Shown: positions 42,796 through 50,402 of the stretch, in pieces
How the letters are laid out: every line of letters starts with the position of its first letter
Numbering within the stretch: position 1 is the first letter of the stretch
Source of the DNA: Pseudarcicella hirudinis
GTDB lineage: Bacteria > Bacteroidota > Bacteroidia > Cytophagales > Spirosomataceae
Assembly: GCF_900115665.1 (NCBI RefSeq)
Contig: NZ_FOXH01000015.1
Location: 62,001-126,000, forward strand
Length of the DNA: 64,000 nucleotides
Direction: 5' to 3'
Made by a program: the position numbers and the translations under genes
The notes under the pieces: model-generated
What the model was told of the DNA's origin: nothing
Seen by the model: only the letters and a program-made list of their open reading frames with translations
The model's database searches: none

Positions 42796-43383
42796 ATGGC
42801 AGATTTTTTAGGAAGAGATTATTGGAATCAAAGATATGAATCCGGACAGACAGGCTGGGATTTAGGGAAAATATCCCCTCCGCTTCAGGCTTATATAGAT
42901 CAGCTTGAGGATAAAGATATCAGGATATTGATTCCCGGATGTGGCAATGCTTATGAAGCGGAATATCTTCTGCGAAGTGGTTTTCATAAGGTGGAAGTAA
43001 TTGATATTGCTGAAAATGCAGTCCGGAAGTTAAAAAATCATCTGGGAGAGCATACACTTCTTAAAATTACCTGTGGCGACTTTTTTAAACATACCGGAAC
43101 ATATGACCTTATTCTGGAACAGACCTTTTTTTGTGCCATTGATCCCTCTTTAAGAGAAGAGTATGTCCGTAAAATGAGTAGCCTGTTAGTACCCGAAGGA
43201 AAACTTGCCGGGCTTCTTTTTGGAGTGGAATTTGAAAATCCGGGACCACCTTTCGGAGGAGATTCGGCTTCATATAGAAAACTTTTCAGCAAATATTTTA
43301 TAATTAATAAGTTGGAAATGGCACATAATTCTGTAAAACCACGTTTAGGGAATGAGCTGTTTTTTAACTTTTCCAGGATTTAA
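42796..43383 (+). CDS. SAM-dependent methyltransferase, TPMT/HOL-like
   Basis: 195 residues. Motifs: WNQRYESGQTGWDLG at the N-terminus, SAM loop IPGCGNAYEAEYL, acidic VIDIAENAV, LEQTFFCAIDP and GPPFGGD. These are the signatures of the thiopurine S-methyltransferase superfamily, which includes plant HOL-type halide/thiol methyltransferases that can methylate hydrogen sulfide. Placed in a sulfide operon, an S-methyltransferase acting on sulfide or a small thiol is plausible; not proven. Confidence 0.88.
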   Translation: MADFLGRDYWNQRYESGQTGWDLGKISPPLQAYIDQLEDKDIRILIPGCGNAYEAEYLLRSGFHKVEVIDIAENAVRKLKNHLGEHTLLKITCGDFFKHTGTYDLILEQTFFCAIDPSLREEYVRKMSSLLVPEGKLAGLLFGVEFENPGPPFGGDSASYRKLFSKYFIINKLEMAHNSVKPRLGNELFFNFSRI

Positions 43384-43388
43384 CAAAA

Positions 43389-44009
43389 ATGAGCAGTCAA
43401 ATAAAAGATCATTGGGAAAATGTTTTTCTGAACAAAAAACCAACAGAAATGAGCTGGTTTCAGGAAAAACCGGAAACGTCTTTAGATTTTATCAGATTAG
43501 CAAAACTACCTGAAACAGCCAGAATTATAGATGTTGGGGGAGGAGATAGCTTTCTGATTGATTTTCTTCTTGAAGAAGGGTATGAGAATCTTTCTCTGCT
43601 TGATATTTCATCAAAAGCCCTTGAAAACGTAAAAGAAAGACTGGGAGAAAAGGCTGCAAAAGTTGAATTTATTTGCAGTAATGTGGTTGATTACCAATCA
43701 GAAATGCAGTATTTTGATTTTTGGCATGACAGAGCTTCTTTTCATTTTTTAACCCGGAAAGAAGATATAGACAAGTATGTTGAGCTGGTTGGAAAAAGTA
43801 TAAAACCCGGAGGATATTTAAACATTGGTACTTTTTCAGATCAGGGTCCGTTGAAATGCAGTGGTCTGGAAATACGGCAATATTCCGAAAAGGATCTGAA
43901 CTCAATGTTTGAAAAAGAATTTAAGAAAATAAGGTGTATCAATGAGGAACATCTTACACCATTTAATACATACCAAAATTTCACCTTTTGTAGTTTTCAA
44001 AGAAAGTAA
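43389..44009 (+). CDS. Class I SAM-dependent methyltransferase
   Basis: 206 residues, Rossmann methyltransferase with the SAM loop IIDVGGGDSFLIDFLL and acidic end of strand 2 LLDISSKAL, then FWHDRASFHFL and KPGGYLNIGTF. The N-terminal DHWENVFLNKKPTEMSWFQ block occurs in a group of methyltransferases found with rhodanese and sulfur genes. It begins 5 bp after the previous methyltransferase stop, so the two are probably translated together. Substrate unknown; sequence divergence from the first enzyme suggests a different acceptor. Confidence 0.87.
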   Translation: MSSQIKDHWENVFLNKKPTEMSWFQEKPETSLDFIRLAKLPETARIIDVGGGDSFLIDFLLEEGYENLSLLDISSKALENVKERLGEKAAKVEFICSNVVDYQSEMQYFDFWHDRASFHFLTRKEDIDKYVELVGKSIKPGGYLNIGTFSDQGPLKCSGLEIRQYSEKDLNSMFEKEFKKIRCINEEHLTPFNTYQNFTFCSFQRK

Positions 44010-44018
44010 AAAGATCAT

Positions 44019-45425
44019 ATGAAAATAGAGCAGATTTATACCGGATGTTTAGCGCAGGGAGCTTATTATATTGAATCCAAGGGAGAAGCCGCAATTATTG
44101 ATCCCCTAAGAGAAGTAAAGCCATATCTCGAAAAAGCAAAGAGAAATGGTGCGACGATCAAATACATTTTTGAAACACATTTCCATGCCGATTTTGTTTC
44201 AGGGCATATAGACCTGGCCAGAGAAACAAATGCTCCGATTGTTTACGGACCCAATGCAAATCCTACCTTTGAAGCCATCATAGCAGAAGACGGGCAGATT
44301 TTTAACCTCGGTGAGATACAAATTAAAGTTTTGCACACACCAGGTCATACCATGGAATCGTCATGTTACCTTTTAATTGATAAAAATGGGAAAAAAACAG
44401 CACTTTTTTCCGGAGATACTTTGTTTATCGGTGATGTAGGCCGTCCGGATCTGGCGCAGAAATCAGATTTGTCGGTGAATGATTTAGCCGGATTTTTATA
44501 TGATTCTTTGCATCAGAAAGTAATGACTTTACCGGATGACATTATCATATATCCTGCTCATGGTGCCGGTTCGGCTTGCGGTAAAAACATGTCGAAAGAA
44601 ACCTCTGACACCCTGGCAAATCAGAAAAAGGAAAATTATGCTTTGAAAGCTGCTTCAAAGGAAGAGTTTATTGATCAGGTTACAGATGGTCTGACGCCGC
44701 CACCTTTTTATTTTCCGAAGAATGTAATGATGAACAAAACCGGATATGAATCAGTTGAGGAGGTAATCAGAACCGGGAAAACAGCCTTATCTCCGGAAGA
44801 GGTAGAAACATTGGTGAATCATGAAGGAGCTCTGATAATAGATACCCGCAAACCGGATGAATTTAGAAAAGGATTTATTCCCCGCTCTGTTTTTATTGGA
44901 ATCGGAGGGGATTTTGCCCCCTGGGTTGGTACTTTAATTACCGATATTCAGCAGTCGATTATTCTGATAACTGAAGAAGGAAAGGAAGAAGAGGTTGTAA
45001 CAAGACTGGCAAGAGTAGGATATGATAATACGCTTGGGTATTTAGAGGGTGGAATTGAAGCCTGGGTGAAAGCTGGTAAGGAATTGGACAGTATTACTTC
45101 AATCTCTGCAGAAGAATTGGCTGAACTTTATAAAAAGGATAACCTGGTAATCAAAGATGTGAGAAAATTGTCAGAGTTTGAAGCCGAACATATCAAAGAT
45201 GCAGAGAACATACCTTTGGCTCAATTGAGTGAGCTGATGACTGAATTTGACGATCAGGACACCAGTTATATCCATTGTGCCGGAGGGTATCGGTCAATGA
45301 TTGCTGCCAGTATTCTCAAAGCGAGAGGTTATCATAATATTGTAGATGTAAAAGGAGGTTTTGCTGCAATTGCAAAAACAGATATACCCAAAACAGAATT
45401 TGTCTGCCCTTCTACGTTATCTTAG
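44019..45425 (+). CDS. Persulfide dioxygenase-rhodanese fusion (CstB-like)
   Basis: 468 residues: metallo-beta-lactamase domain (about 1-240) with THFHADFVSGH (H54, H56, D58, H63), H110, D133 and H181; a first rhodanese domain (about 255-350) whose loop position has ITEEGKEEE and no Cys, so inactive; and a second rhodanese (about 365-455) with the active Cys420 in HCAGGYRS. Cys463 lies near the end. This order is that of Staphylococcus CstB, which oxidises glutathione- or CoA-type persulfides with O2 and moves sulfane sulfur to give thiosulfate or sulfite. It is the core enzyme of the operon, with the regulator and transporters around it. Confidence 0.92.
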   Translation: MKIEQIYTGCLAQGAYYIESKGEAAIIDPLREVKPYLEKAKRNGATIKYIFETHFHADFVSGHIDLARETNAPIVYGPNANPTFEAIIAEDGQIFNLGEIQIKVLHTPGHTMESSCYLLIDKNGKKTALFSGDTLFIGDVGRPDLAQKSDLSVNDLAGFLYDSLHQKVMTLPDDIIIYPAHGAGSACGKNMSKETSDTLANQKKENYALKAASKEEFIDQVTDGLTPPPFYFPKNVMMNKTGYESVEEVIRTGKTALSPEEVETLVNHEGALIIDTRKPDEFRKGFIPRSVFIGIGGDFAPWVGTLITDIQQSIILITEEGKEEEVVTRLARVGYDNTLGYLEGGIEAWVKAGKELDSITSISAEELAELYKKDNLVIKDVRKLSEFEAEHIKDAENIPLAQLSELMTEFDDQDTSYIHCAGGYRSMIAASILKARGYHNIVDVKGGFAAIAKTDIPKTEFVCPSTLS

Positions 45426-45498
45426 CATGGAGAAATTAAATTTAACAGAAGGAATCTGAAAATTGAGGATTCCGGAACAATTCAATAATTAACTTACA

Positions 45499-45807
45499 AT
45501 GACAATTTCAGATAATTTTCAGGAATTAATCGAAAGCGAAACGCCTGTACTGATAGACTTTTTTACAACATGGTGTAAACCTTGCAGGGCTGTAGGGCCA
45601 ATTCTGGATGAAATAAAAGATATATTTGATGAGGAGATCCGCATCATTAAAATTGATCTGGACAGGGTTCCGGCCTTAAAGAAACACCTTAAAATAACAG
45701 AAGTACCTACTTTAATGTTATTCCAAAACGGGAAACAGCTTTGGCGGCAATCCGGAGTAGTGCCTTCCTACAAAATTCAACAGGTAGTAAAAGGGGCGCT
45801 TTATTAA
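45499..45807 (+). CDS. Thioredoxin family protein
   Basis: 102 residues, the thioredoxin fold with the active site TTWCKPCRAVGP and cis-Pro in TEVPTLMLF. The -WCKPC- variant in place of WCGPC is common in Bacteroidota. No signal peptide, so cytoplasmic. Likely reduces protein persulfides or disulfides of the neighbouring rhodanese. 73 bp after the fusion protein gene. Confidence 0.9.
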   Translation: MTISDNFQELIESETPVLIDFFTTWCKPCRAVGPILDEIKDIFDEEIRIIKIDLDRVPALKKHLKITEVPTLMLFQNGKQLWRQSGVVPSYKIQQVVKGALY

Positions 45808-45848
45808 TCATTTTATCTATTGAGCAATAATTCAAACTAATTGTACTT

Positions 45849-46412
45849 ATGTTAGAACTTATCAGACATCCCTGGCATTGGTCGGTAGCCGGTTTCCTGA
45901 TTGGATTAACTGTTCCTGCTTTATTGATTCTGGGAAATAAGACCTTCGGAATTTCATCCAATTTAAGACATATTTGTGCTATGTGCGTGCCTGCCAATAT
46001 TCCATTTTTCAAATACGACTGGAAAAAGGAGGCCTGGAATCTGTTTTTTATAGCCGGAGTAGTTTTAGGTGGGTTTATTGCCAATCATTTTCTGAGTAAT
46101 CCTGATGCAATGGTTATTGCTGAAAAAACAAAAGAGCAATTAGCTTCTGAAGGGATTACGCAGTTTTCTAATCTGCTTCCAACTGATTTATTCAGTTTTG
46201 AAAGCCTTTTTTCGCTAAGGGGATTTATTTTTATTGTTGTCGGAGGCTTTCTGGTTGGATTTGGAACGAGATGGGCAGGAGGATGTACTTCCGGTCATGC
46301 GATTATGGGGCTTTCCAACCTTCAGTTACCTTCATTGGTTGCAACGATTTGCTTTATGGTCGGAGGAATTTTGATGACCTGGTTAGGCATTCCTTTTCTA
46401 TTATCCCTTTAA
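45849..46412 (+). CDS. YeeE/YedE family sulfur transporter, first half
   Basis: 187 residues, four to five membrane helices. The family motif GFGTRWAGGCTSGHAIMG (Cys in GGCTSGH) is in the C-terminal third. YeeE (TsuA) moves thiosulfate or sulfane sulfur through a path of conserved Cys. Here the two repeats of YeeE are split over two genes, this one and the next, 12 bp apart. Follows the thioredoxin by 41 bp. Confidence 0.9.
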   Translation: MLELIRHPWHWSVAGFLIGLTVPALLILGNKTFGISSNLRHICAMCVPANIPFFKYDWKKEAWNLFFIAGVVLGGFIANHFLSNPDAMVIAEKTKEQLASEGITQFSNLLPTDLFSFESLFSLRGFIFIVVGGFLVGFGTRWAGGCTSGHAIMGLSNLQLPSLVATICFMVGGILMTWLGIPFLLSL

Positions 46413-46424
46413 AATGAAATATTC

Positions 46425-46889
46425 ATGGAAAAGACCATTCAAAATATAAAATCAATTCCTGAAACAAAGATTTCTGTAGCTAAAAATCTGAAATACCTCG
46501 TTGTAGGAACCATCTTCGGAATCGTTTTTGTGAAAGCAGAAATCATTTCATGGTTCAGAATCCAGGAAATGTTTCGTTTTACCAGTTTCCATATGTATGG
46601 TGTAATTGGTACCGCTGTGGTTGTGGGTATTATTTCAGTTCAATTGATTAAAAGACTGAATATTAAAACCATTTCCGGAGAAAAGATTTCAATTCCTGAC
46701 AAGGTTTTCAACAAAGGCCAGATTTACGGCGGACTGCTTTTTGGTTTCGGCTGGGCTTTAACCGGAGCATGTCCCGGCCCTTTGTTTGCGCAGATCGGTG
46801 CAGGTTTTGGTGTAGTTGCTGTAAGTTTATTAAGTGCAATTGCAGGAACCTGGGTTTACGGATATTTCAGTGAAAAACTACCAAAGTAG
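46425..46889 (+). CDS. YeeE/YedE family sulfur transporter, second half (DUF6691)
   Basis: 154 residues with four membrane helices; the motif FGFGWALTGACPGPLFAQIGAG contains the conserved Cys (GACPGP) of the second YeeE repeat. It should pair with the preceding gene product to form one channel for thiosulfate or related sulfur species. Last gene of the operon, ending before a hairpin. Confidence 0.9.
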   Translation: MEKTIQNIKSIPETKISVAKNLKYLVVGTIFGIVFVKAEIISWFRIQEMFRFTSFHMYGVIGTAVVVGIISVQLIKRLNIKTISGEKISIPDKVFNKGQIYGGLLFGFGWALTGACPGPLFAQIGAGFGVVAVSLLSAIAGTWVYGYFSEKLPK

Positions 46890-46932
46890 ATACAAGAGTA
46901 CCGCTTAGAGCTGACAAACACTACAAAATTAT

Positions 46933-46970
46933 AAAGCAACAGTCCTCATATTCCTGAGGACCGTTGCTTT
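46933..46970. terminator. Terminator at the end of the sulfur operon
   Basis: 16-bp stem (46933-46948 with 46955-46970, one A-C mismatch), 6-nt loop, then TTGTT; lies between the operon and the convergent comB, so it can serve both. Confidence 0.75.
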
Positions 46971-46972
46971 TG

Positions 46973-47677
46973 TTACATATTCACCAAAGTATTTCCTCTT
47001 AAAACCGGAAGTACGTCAAAGATATCATGTTGTAAACAATAAGCTATATCTTTCTGAATACCTAACCTTTGTAAACGACGCACGTGTGAAGAATTAGAAA
47101 CAAAGCTTAATAAGTCGCTTTTCCCGTTTTGATACAGCCTTAAAGCCATTGTTGCAGAGTCATCATCTACCATGAAATCCTCCTGAAGTCTTTCGATTAA
47201 AGCCCCGGCAAAAAGTGTATCTTCCAGATTGGGTTTGCCCTTCCAACCTGCACATAATACTAACACATCATATTGCTGTTCTGTCAGATATCTTGTTAAT
47301 GCTCCCAGATTTAAGAATGAGCCCACCATTACTTTTACCGCAGTTTTTGCCTTGGTAATAGCAAGGGTTCCGTTGGTAGTAGTAACACAGATCGTGGTGT
47401 CTTTTACTTTGTCAGTCATATAACTGAAAGGAGAATTATCAAAATCAAAGCCTTCCGGCGTAATGCCATTTCTCTCTGCGGCAGCAAGGTAACCTTTCTC
47501 ACGGAAAGCATTACATTCTTCTACTGTGGCAACCGGAATGATTCCTTCAACACCATATGCAAAAGCAGTGGTCATACAGGAAGTCGCTCTGAAAATATCA
47601 ACAACTACTACAATCGAGTTTTCTATGTTGTATAAATGTAATAATTCAGGGGTTAAGCAAACGTCAATTTTCTTCAT
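46973..47677 (-). CDS. comB: 2-phosphosulfolactate phosphatase (ComB)
   Basis: 234 residues from the ATG at 47675-47677; the frame runs four codons further to a TTG. VVDIFRATSCMTTAFAYGVEGI and TTTNGTLAITKA with LCAGWKGKPNLEDTLFAGAL are the ComB signature (Mg-dependent acid phosphatase). The enzyme makes sulfolactate from phosphosulfolactate, a step toward coenzyme M in archaea; in bacteria it may feed sulfonate or sulfonolipid synthesis. No ComA gene is visible here. It is convergent with the sulfur operon. Confidence 0.88.
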   Translation of the reverse strand: MKKIDVCLTPELLHLYNIENSIVVVVDIFRATSCMTTAFAYGVEGIIPVATVEECNAFREKGYLAAAERNGITPEGFDFDNSPFSYMTDKVKDTTICVTTTNGTLAITKAKTAVKVMVGSFLNLGALTRYLTEQQYDVLVLCAGWKGKPNLEDTLFAGALIERLQEDFMVDDDSATMALRLYQNGKSDLLSFVSNSSHVRRLQRLGIQKDIAYCLQHDIFDVLPVLRGNTLVNM

Positions 47678-47778
47678 TATAATCTTCAAAATTTCAGCTA
47701 ATCAGTGGATTAGTATTTGATCGGTACATTCATTTTTCCTGACTTTAACAGTAATACCATCAGGTTTCAGGAAATAAG

Positions 47779-48870
47779 TTATTTCAAAAACGGTAGTTTT
47801 GAAACAACAGCTTTTAATTGTTTATTCCGGATATTGATAAAGATTTCCGTACCGGATTTTGTAAATGATGGTGTTACATAACCCATTCCGATTCCTTTAT
47901 TCAAAGACGGAGATTGAGTTCCTGAAGTTACCTCACCGATAATATTTCCTTCCGCATCCATGATTTCATAATGCTGACGTGGAATACCACGGTCAATCAT
48001 TTCAAATCCAATCAGTTTTTTCGTTGCACCATTTTCTTTGATCTGCTTGTGAAAATCACTGTTGATGAAAGATTTATTGAATTTGGTAATCCATCCAAGA
48101 CCGGCCTCAATAGGAGACGTCGTATCATCAATGTCGTTCCCGTACAGGCAATAACCCATTTCGGTACGTAAGGTATCTCTGGCTCCTAAACCAACAGGAA
48201 TAATTCCGAATTCAGCTCCGGCTTCAAAAATAGCGTTCCACATTTTATGGGCGTCCTTATTCCAGACATATATTTCAAATCCTCCCGCTCCGGTATATCC
48301 TGTAGCAGAAACAATTACATCTTCAATTCCTGCAACAGTTCCGGCTTTGAAAGAATAGTATTCCATTGAATCAAGATCAAGATCCGTCAGTTTTCTCAGG
48401 GCTTCTATCGCTTTTGGACCCTGAACGGCAAACAGACTCAGGTTATCAGAAATGTTTTCCATTTCTACACCAAATGTATTGTTTTGTTGCAACCAGTTCC
48501 AGTCTTTTTCGATGTTTGAAGCATTTACGACAAGATAATATTCGTTTTCGTTCCAGCGATAAACCAGCAAATCATCCACAATCCCTCCTTTATCATTCGG
48601 AAGGCAGGAATATTGAACTTTCCCATCATAAAGCACTGAAACATCATTTGAAGTTACATATTGCAAAAACTCCGTAGCACGCTCTCCTTTCACCACAAAT
48701 TCACCCATATGAGATACATCAAAAACTCCTGCGGCATTTCTGACAGCCAGGTGTTCCTGAATAAGATTAGAGTAAAGAACCGGCATTGAATAGCCTGCAA
48801 ATGGTACCATTTTTGCTCCCAGCGAGATATGAATGTCGTTGAGATGTACGAGTTTCAGTTGTTCTTCCAT
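47779..48870 (-). CDS. gcvT: Aminomethyltransferase (glycine cleavage T protein)
   Basis: 363 residues of the standard GcvT length: start [22 protein letters not shown], the folate-binding [25 protein letters not shown] with the catalytic Asp-containing region, and [21 protein letters not shown]. The protein transfers the methylene group of glycine to tetrahydrofolate. No gcvH or gcvP is in the window, as is common in Bacteroidota. comB follows on the same strand at 101 bp. Confidence 0.94.
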   Translation of the reverse strand: MEEQLKLVHLNDIHISLGAKMVPFAGYSMPVLYSNLIQEHLAVRNAAGVFDVSHMGEFVVKGERATEFLQYVTSNDVSVLYDGKVQYSCLPNDKGGIVDDLLVYRWNENEYYLVVNASNIEKDWNWLQQNNTFGVEMENISDNLSLFAVQGPKAIEALRKLTDLDLDSMEYYSFKAGTVAGIEDVIVSATGYTGAGGFEIYVWNKDAHKMWNAIFEAGAEFGIIPVGLGARDTLRTEMGYCLYGNDIDDTTSPIEAGLGWITKFNKSFINSDFHKQIKENGATKKLIGFEMIDRGIPRQHYEIMDAEGNIIGEVTSGTQSPSLNKGIGMGYVTPSFTKSGTEIFINIRNKQLKAVVSKLPFLK

Positions 48871-49121
48871 GAGTTTTTCTTTGACCGCATAGCTACATAG
48901 GGAATCATTTTTTCGTGTTGATGAAGGGTGCTATGAGGAAATTACAGACTGTTATAGAGTGTTTTATTTACCACGACCTATGTTAGCACAAAGGTAAGTG
49001 AAGAAGATGAGAATTAATAGCAGACTTCAAAAGCATGCCAGGGCATGGAATTAAAAAGCCGGGAAAATAAGGAGAAAAATGCTAAAAGAGAGAATCGTCG
49101 GGAAGAATGGGAATCGGTCTT

Positions 49122-49619
49122 TTAAAACATGATGAAAAAATATTCACTGAGGGCCATTCCTGCTAATACAATCATTGCCAGACAAAGCACAATTTTGGCA
49201 ATAATTCCCGTAATAAGTCCGATGAAAGAACCAATAGCTGATTTAAGCGATTTTTGCCAGTCGCTGCCCACTATGATTTCACCAATAAATGCACCCAGAA
49301 ATGCTCCGAGAAACATGCCGACTCCCGGAATAACAAATAGCCCGGCAATAAGGCCGATTCCGGATCCCCAGATTCCCGCTTTGGTCCCTCCGAATTTTTT
49401 AGTACCCCAGATCGGAGCATAATGATCAAAAATCCAGACAGCCGCAGTAATAAGTCCGAAGATAATTAATGTCCTTTTCTGAAATTCTGCATATTTTGTA
49501 TAATGCAGACAAATCAGACCGGCATAACTAAGCGGAGGACCGGGAATCGGAAGAATCGCTCCGGCCAGTCCGGCCAATAAACAAATGATAGAAAGTATCA
49601 GTAATAAAATATCCTGCAT
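49122..49619 (-). CDS. DUF456 family membrane protein
   Basis: 165 residues from the ATG at 49617-49619; the frame extends to a TTG at 49649. Four to five hydrophobic segments with LAGLAGAILPIPGPPLSYAGLI and GSGIGLIAGLFVIPGVGMFLGAFLGAFIGE, the Gly/Pro-rich motifs of the DUF456 family. Function unknown. It follows the OmpR-type regulator by 46 bp on the same strand. Confidence 0.88.
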   Translation of the reverse strand: MQDILLLILSIICLLAGLAGAILPIPGPPLSYAGLICLHYTKYAEFQKRTLIIFGLITAAVWIFDHYAPIWGTKKFGGTKAGIWGSGIGLIAGLFVIPGVGMFLGAFLGAFIGEIIVGSDWQKSLKSAIGSFIGLITGIIAKIVLCLAMIVLAGMALSEYFFIMF

Positions 49620-49665
49620 TACGTCATAAAGGGAAATAACCTGAAACAATAATGAATTTAAACCT

Positions 49666-50349
49666 TTAGGTCATTAGTTTAAATCCTTCTCCATGCAGAT
49701 TTATAATTTGAATGGCCGGATCCTGTTTCAGAAATTTACGAAGTTTTGTAATATAAACATCCATACTTCTGGCATTAAAATAGGTATCGTCACCCCAGAC
49801 CATTTTCAAAGCAAAACTTCGGCTGACGGGTTTTCCCATGTTTTCAGCAAGAAGTTTCAATAATTCAGATTCTTTGGAAGTCAGTTTAAAGTTTTCTTTT
49901 TCAGTTGAAAGAATCTGCTTTTCATATTCGAAGGTAAACGAGCCGATTTTGAACAATCCGGTTTTAGGAGTAGCGGCCTCACTTTTTTGGCTTCTTCTCA
50001 GAACTGCCTCAATTCTGGCAAGTAATTCTTCCATCGAAAAAGGCTTGGTAATGTAATCATCAGCCCCTATTTTAAAACCATGTAAGGTATCTTCCTTCAT
50101 TGATTTGGCTGTCAGAAAGATAATAGGAGTGTCTTTGTCAGACATTTTAACTTCTTTGGCCAGTGTAAAACCATCTTTTTTAGGCATCATCACATCAAAA
50201 ATACACAAATCGAAATCTGCTTCAACAAACTTTGTCAAAGCGTCATTCCCGTCTTTTGCCAATAAGGCCTCATAGCCTTTGATGTTCAGGTATTCCTGAA
50301 GTAATTGTCCAAGATTAGGGTCATCTTCGGCAAGCAATATCTTTTTCAT
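49666..50349 (-). CDS. OmpR-family response regulator
   Basis: 227 residues: receiver domain (DD pair at 9-10, phospho-acceptor D52 in FDVMMPKKDG, T in FLTAKS, K in ITKPF) and C-terminal winged helix (about 130-227; FKLTSKESELLKLLAENMGKPVSR, SMDVYITKLRKFLK). It is 53 bp downstream of its cognate sensor kinase gene. A site with the direct-repeat form these regulators bind abuts the promoter at 52347-52393. Confidence 0.94.
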   Translation of the reverse strand: MKKILLAEDDPNLGQLLQEYLNIKGYEALLAKDGNDALTKFVEADFDLCIFDVMMPKKDGFTLAKEVKMSDKDTPIIFLTAKSMKEDTLHGFKIGADDYITKPFSMEELLARIEAVLRRSQKSEAATPKTGLFKIGSFTFEYEKQILSTEKENFKLTSKESELLKLLAENMGKPVSRSFALKMVWGDDTYFNARSMDVYITKLRKFLKQDPAIQIINLHGEGFKLMT

Positions 50350-50402
50350 AGGTTTTTGAAATGTGATGTAAATTATTTTACTGATATGGTGATGAATAGA
50401 TA

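Noticed and set aside
49122-49422. 97-codon plus-strand frame opposite the DUF456 gene
   Set aside because: The minus-strand protein has clear family motifs; the plus-strand frame is its hydrophobic mirror.
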